Source: Lunularia cruciata (lineage: Eukaryota; Streptophyta; Marchantiopsida; Lunulariales; Lunulariaceae). Taken from it: 64,000 nucleotides of DNA. Under the pieces are notes generated by a model. The model was not told the origin of the DNA. It saw nothing but the letters and a program-made list of their open reading frames with translations, and searched no databases. Shown here piece after piece: positions 35,290 through 47,229 of this stretch. Both the position numbers and the translations under genes were made by a program. Position 1 is the first letter of the stretch; each line of letters starts with the position of its first letter. Location of the stretch: the NCBI GenBank assembly GCA_948567375.1, contig OX419757.1:32488001-32552000 (forward strand). Direction: 5' to 3'.

Positions 35290-36092
35290 GTGTAACCCCC
35301 GGGTCTAGCTATCTCAAGTAAGCCCTTCACCAACTACTGTCTCTGCAGCGATGAGGTTTTGTCTAGGTTTGGTCCACCTATCCGTATCTTCATTATTCAC
35401 TTGTGAGTGTGGTTCTACACTAGATGCAACAACGGTCCAGATGACACAATGTCCTTTTGGAGGACAGAAGATAGCTACCCATGATGCCATTAGGGACATA
35501 GTGTTTGCTATGGCACGAGAGAGTGAATACTTGGCTTGGATGGAACGTTCGTATACTTTGCAGACGACATGTGTCAGGTGAGACTTATATTTGGTCCGAG
35601 ATGATCAGGTGACAATAGCGGATGTCGTGGTTACGAACCCTACACGGGATACAGTTTTAGAGGGAGTGATTACCCATCCCCTTGGATGTGCGGCGAGTGC
35701 AGCAGCAGGTGGCAAGGTCTCCAAGTATAGGGGCATGCAGCGAGATCACCTCTTTGTTCCTCTAGCCTTGGAGTTATATGGAGTGGTGGACACGGCATTT
35801 GACACATTTGTCAAGGAGTGCGCGAGAGCTTATCATGTTAGGCGTCAAGGGTACCACTCTCACACTCATACTTTGTAGTATATTTTAGACAACGTGTGTC
35901 CATTGCTCTACAGAGTGCAGTGGCTGGTGCAATCCATAGGAGAGCAATCACATTAGTTGATGTTTCTTCGGATAGGAGAGCAATCACATTAGGTGATGTT
36001 TCTTTGGATGCTCCAGTTGTGTGTAGACTGTACGACTTGCATAGCTCGGATACCTTAGTAGTATGCGGTAGTGCAGATTTCTCATATAGACT
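35290..36092 (+). pseudogene. Remnant of a zinc-finger / restriction-like nuclease ORF (non-LTR retrotransposon type)
   Basis: A nearly continuous plus frame from about 35348 resembles the C-terminus of RT-element proteins. It has a C.CG..LD..........C.FGG zinc-finger-like block, then ATHDAIRDIVFAMARES, comparable to the RH(D/N).IRD block before the nuclease. Next comes DLYLVRDDQVTIADVVVTNP, comparable to the D..D core of restriction-like endonucleases, then GKVSKYRGMQRDHLFVPLALE. One in-frame TGA (35579-35581) looks like CGA decay, and one frameshift lies near 35875. Beyond it the reading continues (RQRVSIALQSAVAGAIHRRA) and contains an in-frame 36-bp duplication. No reverse transcriptase is present, so the copy is 5'-truncated. 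Repeat copy G follows immediately. Family assignment is from recalled patterns and is moderate. Confidence 0.5.
35938..36009 (+). repeat. In-frame 36-bp tandem duplication
   Basis: AGGAGAGCAATCACATTAG begins at 35938 and again at 35974, and both units run 36 bp (12 codons) with three or four differences. The duplication keeps the frame of the nuclease-like ORF. Confidence 0.85.
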
Positions 36093-36200
36093 CTATTGGG
36101 GCTTAGCCCCATGTTACCTTTTTTTTTTTTTTGTCTCTCTCTTGTACGGCTTGATGGGGTCTTCCCATCCTTCGTTTATCCTAAGCGGTCGCCTTTTTCC
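36093..36200 (+). repeat. Palindrome-headed repeat family, copy G (reference copy)
   Basis: The best copy: CTATTGGGGCTTAGCCCC, ATGTTACC, a T-run at 36119-36132, GTCTCTCTCTTGTACGGC, TTGATGGGGTCTTCCCATCC, and GCGGTCGCCTTTTTCCC. It abuts the nuclease-like ORF, so it may be that element's 3' UTR or a separate short element inserted there. I see only weak resemblance to pol III boxes. Confidence 0.85.
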
Positions 36201-39200
36201 CATTTTATGCTTTGGTTCTCCATTTAATTACTCAAGGTTTCTACATTGCTTAGAGTTCTATTAGAAGAAAAGATATACATGGTGTTGTCGTACGAGGAAT
36301 CACTCGACGAAATACATTGTTTCCTCGTTAAGTAGATCTACGCCATGCTGCTCGACTGAAAAGTCACAGCTATACCAATACTTCCGTCATGACCATTCTA
36401 CTTTCTAATTATTGATTAAATAAATATATTTCAAATCCATTCACACTAGATCGTCATAATAAAGTAGATTAGACATATCGAGAAGAAACTCGGTCCATGA
36501 TATGCTCTAGCCGTTGCAATTTCAATCGTCATACCTGCTAAGGAATCCAACGTAACAGGGTGCTGTATTGATGGGTCAAAAGTCTTTGTAAGTAGTTATC
36601 AATCACCTTCCCTCTTACTGTTCTCTTTCGGTATGCATATGCACTGGTTTTTTCGATAGAACCAACGACGGAAAAGACGTGTTGTGTTGAGAAGAGCCCT
36701 CCTATAGTCTACATTTGTTCTTCCTGGCATGCACACAAAAGGAAGGGTTGAAACTTTACATGCAGACATAAGAGTTTCAGTTGTTTGTTCAACTGAGTCA
36801 TAGTGAAGTACTTAATCTGGCATAAGTTGAAACAAGTATTGACCCATAAATAATTTCGTTTGTAGGCAGAATATGAGGCTCAAGCGTCGTGCCCTCCAGT
36901 TAGCCGTGGACCTCATAAAACGTGAAGAACTTTTTGTCGAGTTACTGATTTTAGGTACAAGAAGGTGCGAGGAGAAGAAAAACGGCCACCGTCCCCAGGT
37001 TAAATGGGACTAAAATATAATTGGCTGGTTAGAGTATTTACCGAACAATAAATCTCGTGAAGAGAAGCACCGAAGGTTCAAGGCAAAAGTGTTTCAGACT
37101 AAAAGTTGATACATTAAGAGACGGAAAAATCTGGATCATTCCACTTGAGTATGGACATTCTTGAGTGGAAAGATGCACTGAATTATGCAAGCCTTTCACC
37201 TCATGCTTAATGCCTCATAACTCCACTCTTTTGTTCCAACTTAAGTAAAATTATAAGCATTTTTCAACTCCCAACTTTTCAAAGCACCAATCACGGCGAT
37301 AGCCTTTACCTGAGCCCACGGTAGTCCACCAGAAATTAAGCATGAGCAGAAGGGTTTCTTCACAAGAGTTTGGTTTGGAGGGTTCTCCATCAGCTGTTTC
37401 TCTTCCCGAATCGCCGGTTCAAGTTAAATGTCAAAGTCATGACTAAATTAACGGTTGGAATGTGGTGCATGCAGGTCCTAAATACATGATGTAGGTCAAA
37501 GCAGACAGGTGGTCCCCCACCAAGCGTTAGACTCGCCAACAACCGCCAATTTTACACAAAAGATTCAGCCAAAAAGAGCATGGTTTCTGGAGGTTCAGCT
37601 AACCCAGCTATAGCTAGATAAAGGTTTTCCTGATTAGTTAAGTTGAACTTCAACCAGTTCTCGTACTGCTACTTTTATAACAACGAAGAAGATAAGGCTT
37701 TCGAATTTGGGATATGAACAAGTAATGTAATGGAAACCATATCATTGAGGCGACTTCTCTTGAGAAGAACACCGAACTTTCCAGATGAGCTGATATTCAT
37801 CTAAGAGAACAACACTACTCAGCACCTTTCTAAATATTGTAAAGAACTCCAAATACCCTTACAATATGTTGTTATTATAAGAGGCGAAATATCATGAATT
37901 TATCACTTCTCCAACGTTCGGTCACTGTAGGCAGGGAGGAAGGCCCCACGAGGCAAGCTCTTGAATTTTCTTTACTGCAGTAATCTACAACACTCATCAT
38001 CTTGATCCGGGACACAAACTGCCAGTAGCAAATAATCACATGATCTTTTAGGATTCATCTTCAGAGGTAGATCTTCCCCGACAGTACAAGCATAAGAAAA
38101 CTCCATTGTTTTATGTTCGAGTTCCAGAATCTCCAAGAAGTAAAATGAACCAAGTTTATCCTGGTTGCCCCAATCCCTGTCGTACTTGTCTTCCTGGTTA
38201 CTCTTACTTGTAGCCATCAGAATGCAGCGCTGTACCGTATGTAATTTCAACTCCTCTTGTAATTATTTTCTTTCCGTGGATAGCGCGTCTCGTTTTCCAA
38301 AACTATATTCCCATCATTCGCTACTAGTTAGTAGTCCAATATAGTTTCTCGTGAGAGGAGTCTCACCTACAGAAGCTATAAGACATTTAATAGTGGACAA
38401 TTCAAAACGAAGATCCATCACGACCGTGGGTCTTCAAAAGCTATCATGCATCGAGGGCAGGCCCACAAATGCCAAATTAAGAGGGTTTACAACCCTCGTA
38501 TACCTGGTCCTGATATAGCAAATTAGCCTACCGTCCCAATTAGGCCCAATCAGAGTGAGCTGACGGTTTCTTTAACTTTTCCTTGCCGCACGCGAGATCT
38601 GGATGATTTGTCAAAACGTAGCACAGTGTAGATATGGAGTGAACGTCGAACCATCACGATAGAAATGTGGTAGACTTCATCCTGCTTAGTCAACAAAATG
38701 AGAAATTGACAAGACTCGAATGTTGATGACAGTTTCGTAAGCACAGGTCTTGAATTCAGATTTCCACCTATTGAACGTCCTGCGTGATTAGAATCAAGCA
38801 ATCCTCCTTTAAACCGTGCGAGAAAACAGACATATAGGAGACTGCTGAACTTGACCATAGGAGTGGTTCAGTGTCAGGACTTGATTTGCTCACTTAGAAC
38901 ATTCAATCGACGAGTTGAGTTGAATCTCAAGATAACACATCTGTCAGCCAAAGGATGGCACTTGCACCGGAAGGGTGGTGAAAGCCAGGCAGGCATGAGT
39001 GACATGCTTCCGCTCGTGTCAACGTGCTTTCAAGCAAGGAGCATACGAGGCACTCTTCATTTCACTTTCTCTTATCTCGAAGGTGCAGTGAAAGACTAGC
39101 AACTGAAGGAGTAAGTACTGTCAGAGATGGAAAACAGTCAGTGACCTGGGAAGAGGGAGATATTTTCTGTGCGGAGCCGGCTGTACATGAGAGACTTATA

Positions 39201-40443
39201 TCGTGAGGAATTTCTCAGGAAATATCAGACGGTCAAAAGAGTACGGTTACTTTCTTCGAGTCTTAGGAGTGAAGACTTGAATAAGACAGGAAAGTATTGG
39301 GTAATGGCGTGAGCAGTAAAACGGCCTAAAGTGCCTTGCTAGGAGGAGATCAGATGGCTAGCATGATCATCTGATGATAAGACATGAATGGCAGGGACTG
39401 CCAGTAAAAATCTGGGCAGCTTGATGAAGTCTCTGAACAATCGCAGGTACTTAGAAGTCTTCACCCCAGTTGGTGGGGGCTCAGTAAGACCCAAAGTCGT
39501 CGAAACTTGGACGGACTTTCTGGGAAGAGATCAGATGGTGTATAGTGTTCTTGCAGTTGACAAGATGATAAAACCCAACAAAGCATGTGCGAGAAACTGC
39601 AGAACGAAAGAATCGTGAAAGAACTGTTCTTCGGAAGTCGGATCGGACAAGATGATGCTCATATTACTAGACGTATGGTTGTCGAAAACGATACAGTAGA
39701 AGGTAAGGGTCGGAAATAGAGACTCACACCCGAGGCATGAGAATTCTTCATTATCCAGTGAAGGAACTTAACAAAAGCCAGTCATTCGCCGAGTCTGGAA
39801 AGAAAATGAACAGATGCGCATAAGTTACACTTGACCTTTTATTTCAACAAGAGGATCAAAACTGCCGTACTCACTCACTCAGGTCTAGATCACATGAATC
39901 TATAGTTAGAGAAGAGATTGCAGTTTAGATTGAAAAAAGTATAATTCCATGAAAGTCGTGAAATCACAGTACACAGAGGAAGATACGATAGACAGACCGA
40001 CAACTCGGCTATACATTTTCTATATACAATAACCAGATGTGTAGTCACAGTCAGTCCAGCTTTATGTATAAGCGGACCACCACTATGTAAAATATCATAC
40101 AGAAGTGGCAATCCTGAACAATCCGGAACGCCGGCATTCCGGAACAAATTCTTTTCTCTTCTCTCTACTTCTCACTCCCTTCTCTTTGACTTCGTCTCGA
40201 GAATTAGAGCTGAAAAACAACCCCCACTTGTAGTGGAATCCTTGCCACCGATAGAACTCGGAGGAAGAATTTCATGACTGTACATGCATGCACGCAATGG
40301 AACAATGGGGGAATGTCATGCCGACTAATCTATTAACATATCAAGTACAACTGATGTTGGTCGCAGCTACTGATCAGCATCTCGATAACACTTGTGAGGG
40401 AGGGTCATGTTCACCCTATAGTTATGTTTCAGTGAGATTGGGA
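36201..40443. other. Intergenic stretch upstream of the TPR gene's 3' end
   Basis: No gene recognised over 4.2 kb. Open frames at 37972-38250 (-), 38851-39099 (+) and 39388-39618 (+) have protein-like composition but no known domain and no splice partners I can defend. The last several hundred bases probably include the TPR gene's 3' UTR. Confidence 0.45.
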
Positions 40444-42816
40444 CTATGCCATAAGGCAGGAGTTCTGCTCGTCGTCGTCCGAATGCCAGAGAAAGTGAGC
40501 ATAGCTGCCAGCATGATAAGGGTTGCAGGGATCAAGGGCTAGTGCAGCCCGATAGGCCTCGTCGGCACCTGTTCTATCGTCCAGACCCAACCACAAGAAA
40601 ATGGCCCAACGTGCCCAGATATCTCCATCTTCCTTATCGAGTTCCAGTGCTTTCGAGAAGAAATGTTCAGCCCTGTACAATGAATTACACACAAGACATA
40701 TATATTTAGATACGAGTCTTAAAGTCATCCCATTAGATGAAATCAACACACAACCTTCAAGAAGGAGATGGGACAAAGGGGTGACACGCAGCAGCCGTCG
40801 GAGCCAGAACAAGAAGCCTACTCACCCTCGGTTATGACGGCGGACTGCAAAGAGGAACTGTGCGTAGTTCACCATGAGCATAGTGTTTGTGGGTTCTTCA
40901 CGGATAGCATGTTGATACTCTAGATCCGTTCGGTCGAAGCAACTGTAGTTGTCAGCTTCCATCTTGGCTGTAACGGGTGCGACTAGTCTTCTAACAGTCT
41001 CTTGATCTAAAAGCACGTGCTGATGAGGCTCTCCCGCTTTCAACTCAAGCTCCCGAGCAGTTTGCTCCAAAAGACTTTGGTACGACATCTCTTCGTTCGT
41101 CCCGAGTTCCTCGACCTTCACCTCCTCGTCCACTATTCGACTTCTCCCAGATACGGTCTCGCCCACATCGTTAATGCCGTGGATTTCGGGTGAAAAAACT
41201 GAGTTTGTATTGACACTCGGCACAGATCTTTGCCCTGAAGCTCGATGGACATCTTTTGTTTCAGAAGCCTTCTCGGAGAACATAGCATTCCTTTGAAAAT
41301 TGAAGCGGGAGAAGTAATCTCCATCCTCTCCGCCTGCGACAATGACTGATCTTCCTCCGAACCCTCCTGAGCCGAAATTCCCTCTACCAGAGGTGGATTC
41401 GTCATCAGGAGAAACAGTTGGAGCTGACGATGGTTTAGTGCTATCCTCAGATGAATCCACGCGGATGAAAGAGAGAAGACTTCTCCCACCAACCCCCTTC
41501 ACAATGCTCTCGCTCTCTGCTCCATTTTGCAATATTGATACTAAAGATGTCTTCGAAGGGTTATCCATCACAGCTCCGATAGCGACATTATTGCCTAGAG
41601 AGTAGACGGTGAAATTGGCCAAGAGAATCATTACAGAGACCATTAAAGTCGGCGTGCAAGAAAAGACTTGCTGGAACAGCCAAACGAAGGATGATTGCAT
41701 CTCTCTTTGGACCATAGAAAGAACATTCTGCACATCGTTAGTTGAGACGAACACCTGGCGCATCTCAAAAGCGCAATTTTGGAGCGCCCGAATCATAAAC
41801 ACCATGGAGTCAAAAGCTTTCTTGATCGAACAGCAAGCAGTCTCACTCGCGGTCGCCAACACATTCCTATTCCTCTTCTTCAGCTTCCTCAAAGAATCCG
41901 GTAGGGCGACATAATCCGAGGGTATTCCCAACCCATGAGGAGTAGGAGGCGGTCGCTCCGGCAAGGCAGCAACCTTCTCCGGCCGGTCCAGCCCTCCTTT
42001 GCCCTGAGCCTTGTCCAAAGACATGCTCTTCGACATTCTGCGCTTCAGAGACGCGGGTCTCGTCCTGCTGCTACTCACCGCTTCCCCGATGTTAGACTCT
42101 ACACTAGTTTTCACCACTCTGGGAGGCAAGTGACTTCTCTCTGCAAACGACCTGTCCCGCACAAAACTTGGCGCTGTCACATCCACAGCGGATGCCTCCA
42201 CACCGGACGCCATCCGGTCATGTTCGGCATCCCCAATCCCAAAATGATAAGTGTCGAACCGCACGCCCGTGTCAACCCTCGAGAAAACCCCCACATCGCG
42301 GCTTATGGACGAATTGTTGGCACCAGAACAAGAATCGAGCCTTTCAAACCCTTCCGGGAGGCTGCTAGATTCGCTGGTCGTCTGCCTTCTCCAACTCTCT
42401 TCTCCTCCAAACTCATCAAATCTCAAGGCCCTCCGCACCATTATATTTCCATCCGATTTCCACCTCTGCAACACCTTCGGGGCGCCATTCTGCTCGTTGA
42501 AACCACCAAGTCCGGGCGACTTTTGGGATCCAAAAGAAGGGGATGACGGCAAAGCCTTGGATCCAGTAGCACCTCTGTTGTCGCTCCGAAGGCTTCGGCC
42601 AGGCGGAACTCCGCCTCCGTCGAGAAGCGATTGAATTGCCCGCCGCCAGGATGCGCGATTTAGGGAACCTCGTAGACTCTCCGACTCGGAGTTTCTCCTG
42701 TTGAGCAAACGGGAACTGCTATCCATACAGCCATCGCCAGGACACAAGGGTTTGAAAGTGCGAGATGAGAACACGGATTGCGAATGCCACCGAGCCGGCA
42801 AACTATCCAAGGCCAT
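40444..42816 (-). CDS. Plant TPR-domain membrane protein (2 exons)
   Basis: Exon 1 is 42816-40826, exon 2 is 40672-40444, with a 153-bp GT..AG intron; the joined product is 739 residues. The first 350 or so residues are Ser/Arg/Gly-rich and look disordered. A hydrophobic stretch at about 385-415 (CTPTLMVSVMILLANFTVYS) is a likely membrane segment; the same string is familiar to me from uncharacterised plant TPR proteins. A Ser/Gly-rich linker follows. From about residue 610 on there are TPR-like helices: EYQHAIREEPTNTMLMVNYA, AEHFFSKALELDKEDGDIWA and DEAYRAALALDPCNPYHAGS. The intron falls within the TPR array, supporting the join, since exon 1 alone ends abruptly in mid-repeat. Function is unknown; TPRs imply protein binding. 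The start is the first ATG of the long frame. Confidence 0.85.
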
Positions 42817-44290
42817 TCTCTAGCTCTAACCTTCTCAAGAGTTTTGGAACACGGATATCAACCTTGAGAGACTTCTAAGCTCGCCCCTTTTGCAAGTCGA
42901 ACAATATTTTCATGACCCGAATCTTCCTCGCTGTTAGCGCACTTGTACGCAGGATCCCTTGCCTGTATCCCTTTTCAAAAAGAGGAGACTACCAATCGGC
43001 ATTCCTTTAACAGTCCGTCAACAACGCCTGGTGTATTCCAGAACCCAACATTCCTCCCCTCAACAGCCGACGCCTGATGTATTCCAGCACCGCACAGACC
43101 AACTGATCAGATAAAGGTCCAAAAACTGGATCAATCTAGACTAAAGCTGCAATCCGGGGAATTGACCTCTCAGATAAAACTCAACCGTGGCAGGCCAATA
43201 CTCGAGCGAAGGCGATCTGGTAAAGATCAGCTTCTGGAATTCACTTAGAGCGGCAAAATAGGGGAAAACGGTCACCGACTTAGGCAAATCGAAGAGGTGA
43301 CACGAACAGGCTGCTGCAGCTGCCGCTAATGTCAACGCGCTCTCAGAGGAATTCCGCCCTGATCAGCTAAATAACTAAACCCTTGCACTGTCTCTCGAGC
43401 TGACAAATTCTATTCTACAAAAATTTACAGTACAAACAGTGGAGAGCGATCTTCGCCAGTGCGAGCGCCGCCCCACAGATGTGTCACAATCTACATGGAA
43501 AATTCACAATCGTCTCCTGAGACGTCGCCTCTTCTTCTCACTCTGTCGCCACACTGAGCACAAAGAGGGAGAGGTCAGATATAGAACAAGATAGAAAGGG
43601 AGAGGTTCGAAGTTTCCTCTTCACGGAAGAGAGGAAGAAGAAACACGAAGGGAGTACCAGAGTAGGAGAAGACAAGTAGAAGGCGAAGGACATATGACAG
43701 AGGAGCTGGAGCGGGGAAGAAACAGAGCACGGGAGAATGATGAAGTCTCTCTCTGCGCAGAACGGGCCACTTTCAAAGGGAAACTGTAGCGAACATCGCA
43801 TGTAGACAAAACTACACCGAGACTCGCTGTAATTCGTCCATCTACCATGCCAACATGGGTATCGATGACATCCAAACATGCACCCCCATCTTCGAGGATG
43901 ACATCCCATCCGTCCATGCACATGGTCATGTAGCCCCTGCTTGATGCCGGTCGAGGTGGCGCCATATAAGTCATCCACCTGGTGACGAGCCTACACCTTT
44001 AGCCTCGTTGCCAACTTCCATGCTACGTGTCAGGGAAATATCTGCCGTGCTGGGGAAGCTGTTTTCCGGAACGGGCTGGCTGGGTTCCAGTTTCCGACGG
44101 AGGGATGGATAAGACCCCGGGTGGCAGCAAGCCGCTTCAGATAACAGGAATTCGCTTGGACCTGGTTTTGCGAGTGGGCAGACCGACGGCCTTCCAGGAA
44201 TAGGGCAGATCGTAAATATTCAAGTACACACTGCGAAAAGAGTTCGGTAAATCCTGCGTTCGTAGATGACTTTCCTAACTTCATGTGCAT
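42817..44290 (-). promoter_or_regulatory. Upstream region of the TPR gene
   Basis: GC-richer than the transposon block that follows. It should contain the 5' UTR and promoter of the minus-strand TPR gene. CT/GA-rich tracts are present at 43540-43720. Open frames of 117-146 codons at 43538-43978 (-) overlap in two frames and look like by-products of purine-rich composition. Confidence 0.4.
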
Positions 44291-44910
44291 TTCCTCATAG
44301 TAAACAACATGATACCGGTAGATTCATTTGTCACACGACTTTCTATTTCATTTCATTCTCTTTGGACCATCAATTTCGTCTCTTTAGCTTTTCCCAATAC
44401 TCAGCTCATTTCTCACATAGATCCACGTTATCATCATTCCCATATCTTTCGCATGTAATATGTGTATTTTAAAGAGTTCCAATGCCCAAAAGAGTATCCT
44501 GACGTGTATAATGCACTCCCCGATGAGCAATCTAATGTACATTGAACCTCATACTGCATTTGCTATGCACTCAGCACTTATTTCTGGACACAAGCATTAT
44601 CATTATGCTGCAGTCCGCTTGTGTGTGAGGAGGACAATAGAGCGTTTCAAATTCAGAAGTTATGGGGTAGATACGGCATTTTAGCATTCCCCGTATAAGC
44701 TTGGGGTCTCGTCACGTGAAAAATCGGTAAAACAGTTAACGGGTAGGGTGTTGATTTCTGTGGAGTTTCAAGATCCCTGTTCCCCATATTGTGGATGGTT
44801 TATGGGTGAGATTAGCAGATAAAATATCATGGGTGAGATTAGTTAAAAATCATTATGGTTAACAACTAGATGGGTATAGGTCAGATGCTAGGAAAGAGGA
44901 AAACTTCCCA

Positions 44911-44980
44911 TGTCACATTAGGAATCCTCGGGCATAAGGTATACATGTCACATAAGGAATCCTCGGGCATGGTTCAATCT
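44911..44980. repeat. 35-bp tandem duplication
   Basis: TGTCACAT(T/A)AGGAATCCTC followed by GGGCAT occurs at 44911 and 44946. A smaller repeat, GGGTGAGATTAG, lies at 44804 and 44831. Confidence 0.75.
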
Positions 44981-45475
44981 ATCATTAGAAGAATTTGAAT
45001 TCGGCGTAAGATTTGAATGGCACATTCACCAAGTAGTGATAGATTTGAAAGTTATCCAACACCAGATTTCAATTTCATGGTCTAGGGTTGGGTTGACAGT
45101 GCTAAATACTTGGACAAAGAAAAATTTGAAATCCAAAAGAAGTGCAAAGGTGCAAAGAGTAAAGTTATGTGTGCCGGCCTTGGGAGAAAAAATTGTGACT
45201 TGAGAAATTCTTAGAACTCAGAACCCAACTGGCTGGTGATTGGTACAATTTAGAATTAGAGTGAGAATGGAAGAAAAGGCCGCATTCATTGCGATTGAGT
45301 GAAAACAACGTTGTATGTCTCAAGTGGTTTCTCCTTTGCTCTGTATTGGTCTCGACACATCCAAGAAATTTTGTTGTCAAATGAGTTGGAGATGGTTTCC
45401 TCCACTCCTAAGATAGTTGCAAGAGGAGAAGTAGACGAGAGAACAAAAAGAAAAGGAGATGATAACTGATTTAGA

Positions 45476-46630
45476 ATGAGTTCTACTCATTATACTCAAA
45501 TCTTAGATTATTTAGATCGCCTCAAATATTTCAAGCAAATTCAGGGGGTAATACCAAGAGGCAAGTACAAAAGAGCACCAGCTTTAGTTATATGGCCACT
45601 TATCTTGTGCAGTTTGGGAAAGAATTCCCTAAGTCGATGACATGCAAAAGGTTATATAAGAAATGTGTGGGGTATGTGAATTCATACAAGAATGCTCAAG
45701 CTTGGAAGGATAAGTGTACAAGGGAAGGTTTGACAGAGAAATAGCTAAAACAAGGGTGGAGAATGATCAATGATAAGTTGAATCACATTTGTCCCCGTGA
45801 CAAAAAAATGGATTGGATGTTTGGGAGAAGAGCAAACATATCTCCCTTGGCTTTTGTAGTAGAAATGGAAACCCAATGAATATTTGTGCAACATTAACCC
45901 TTGAGCAAGAAATGAGAAGCATATTTCCAAAAGATGAGTATTGCATATAGGGAACTCTACCATCATCATGTACTAGTACACAATCATTTACTATTATTCC
46001 TCATGTAATTCCATGCACCCAACCATTTTGGCAAGATGAAAATGAAGGAGATTTTGCAAGAGATGAGAGTAGCTCCTATGTGGCCAACTCCTCACCATAC
46101 AAGTATTTTTCTCCACAATCCCAAGGATCTAATCCTACCCCATACCAATTGCAATCTGATTTTCATGTTCATTTTAATCATGTTCCACCATCAGTTTTCA
46201 ATGAGGAGAATTCACTTGTACATGCTTCTACTCTAAATGAGGAGTTGGGTGCAAGAGATGCAGAGGAGGAGGATGATAAGGAGCAAGAGGGAGAATCAAG
46301 GAACAGAAAAAGAGTTTGCATATGAAATCAAATGCCATATTATCAACTTTCTCCCAAGATATATCAAATCAGTCAAAGTTCCGGAGTGAGTCACTTGAAG
46401 CTAGAAAGAGATTCAGGTTGGCTAAATAAAGGTAGAGCAAGTTTGGAACATGGAGAAGATGTGAGTGAAAATAGATGAAATAAAAGTAGAGAAAGTACAA
46501 AGATGGAGAAGATGCAAGTGAAAGCAAAGCTTGAGAAGAAAGTACATTCAAAGAAGATGAGATCAAAAGTTAAAAGGTTAAGAACAAAGAAGAGTAGCTC
46601 CAAATCAAAGTGATTGCATTTGATTACTAT
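45476..46630 (+). pseudogene. Myb/SANT-like (Harbinger ORF1-type) remnant, copy 1
   Basis: Starts at an ATG with MSSTHYTQILDYLDRLKYF and continues, after a frameshift, with QFGKEFPKSMTCKRLYKKCV, then, past a stop, WRMINDKLNHICPRDKKMDW and MFGRRANISPLAF. It aligns step by step with the copy at 58571-59685. The pattern fits the Myb/SANT-like DNA-binding protein carried as the second ORF of plant PIF/Harbinger elements. The 3' part is Lys/Glu-rich and likely a coiled coil. Several stops and frameshifts make it non-functional. No transposase is seen close by. Confidence 0.55.
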
Positions 46631-47229
46631 AGAACTAGCTTAAGCAAGGAAATGAATTGATGAAATTAAGACCATTTGAATATGCTAGGAGTATTAGAAG
46701 TCACTCTTAGTGGGACGTATGGAAGCTCTATGCATGACCCAAAATTTCTAGTGCTAGATTACTTGTCCCATCAAACCCCAAATCTCTAGATGCAAGATGA
46801 CTCCACCTTGTCAGAGTTAAATGATATCAATGGCACTTTTGGTTTTTGATTCCCAATTTAGTCACTTGTACAATTTTTGTTTATTACCCAAATAGGAATG
46901 CTTAGTTGCACCAAGTTTCAAGAGGAAATTTTTTGTAAGTTACTCCTTTGATGGTCCAAATAAGATTTATGTTTTCAACTCCATGTTTACACCAAAGTTT
47001 TCATCTTATTATTTACATCTATTGTGTTTACACCATTACTCTCACATCCATTGTATTTGAACCATTGTTCTCATCTATTTGTTTATAATTATTGATATGT
47101 ATTAAACTCTATTATGTGTATACATTGATACGTTTTAAAATTTATTACTAGTTCAGTGACGTGGAATATGGATATTATATCAGATATGGAATATGGAAAA
47201 AAATACACTACCTACCACCTTGTTGTTCT
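46631..47229. other. AT-rich stretch
   Basis: No gene recognised. Repeated CACCATTACTCTCA / CATCCATTGT strings near 47030-47065 form a small degenerate repeat. Confidence 0.5.

Noticed and set aside
36093-36200. Pol III A and B boxes in the repeat family
   Set aside because: GGCTTAG and GGCTTGATGGG resemble the boxes only loosely; the evidence is too weak to call a SINE promoter.
33711-36200. Palindrome-headed repeats as Helitron 3' ends
   Set aside because: Helitrons have a hairpin about 10 nt before a terminal CTRR. Here the copies end within about 5 nt after the palindrome and lack CTRR.
41342-42634. Long plus-strand frames, up to 203 codons, over the TPR gene
   Set aside because: Antisense shadows of a well-supported minus-strand exon.
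43538-43978. Two overlapping minus-strand frames of 117-146 codons upstream of the TPR gene
   Set aside because: They occupy the same DNA in different frames within purine-rich sequence; no domain is visible and they lie in the expected 5' flank.
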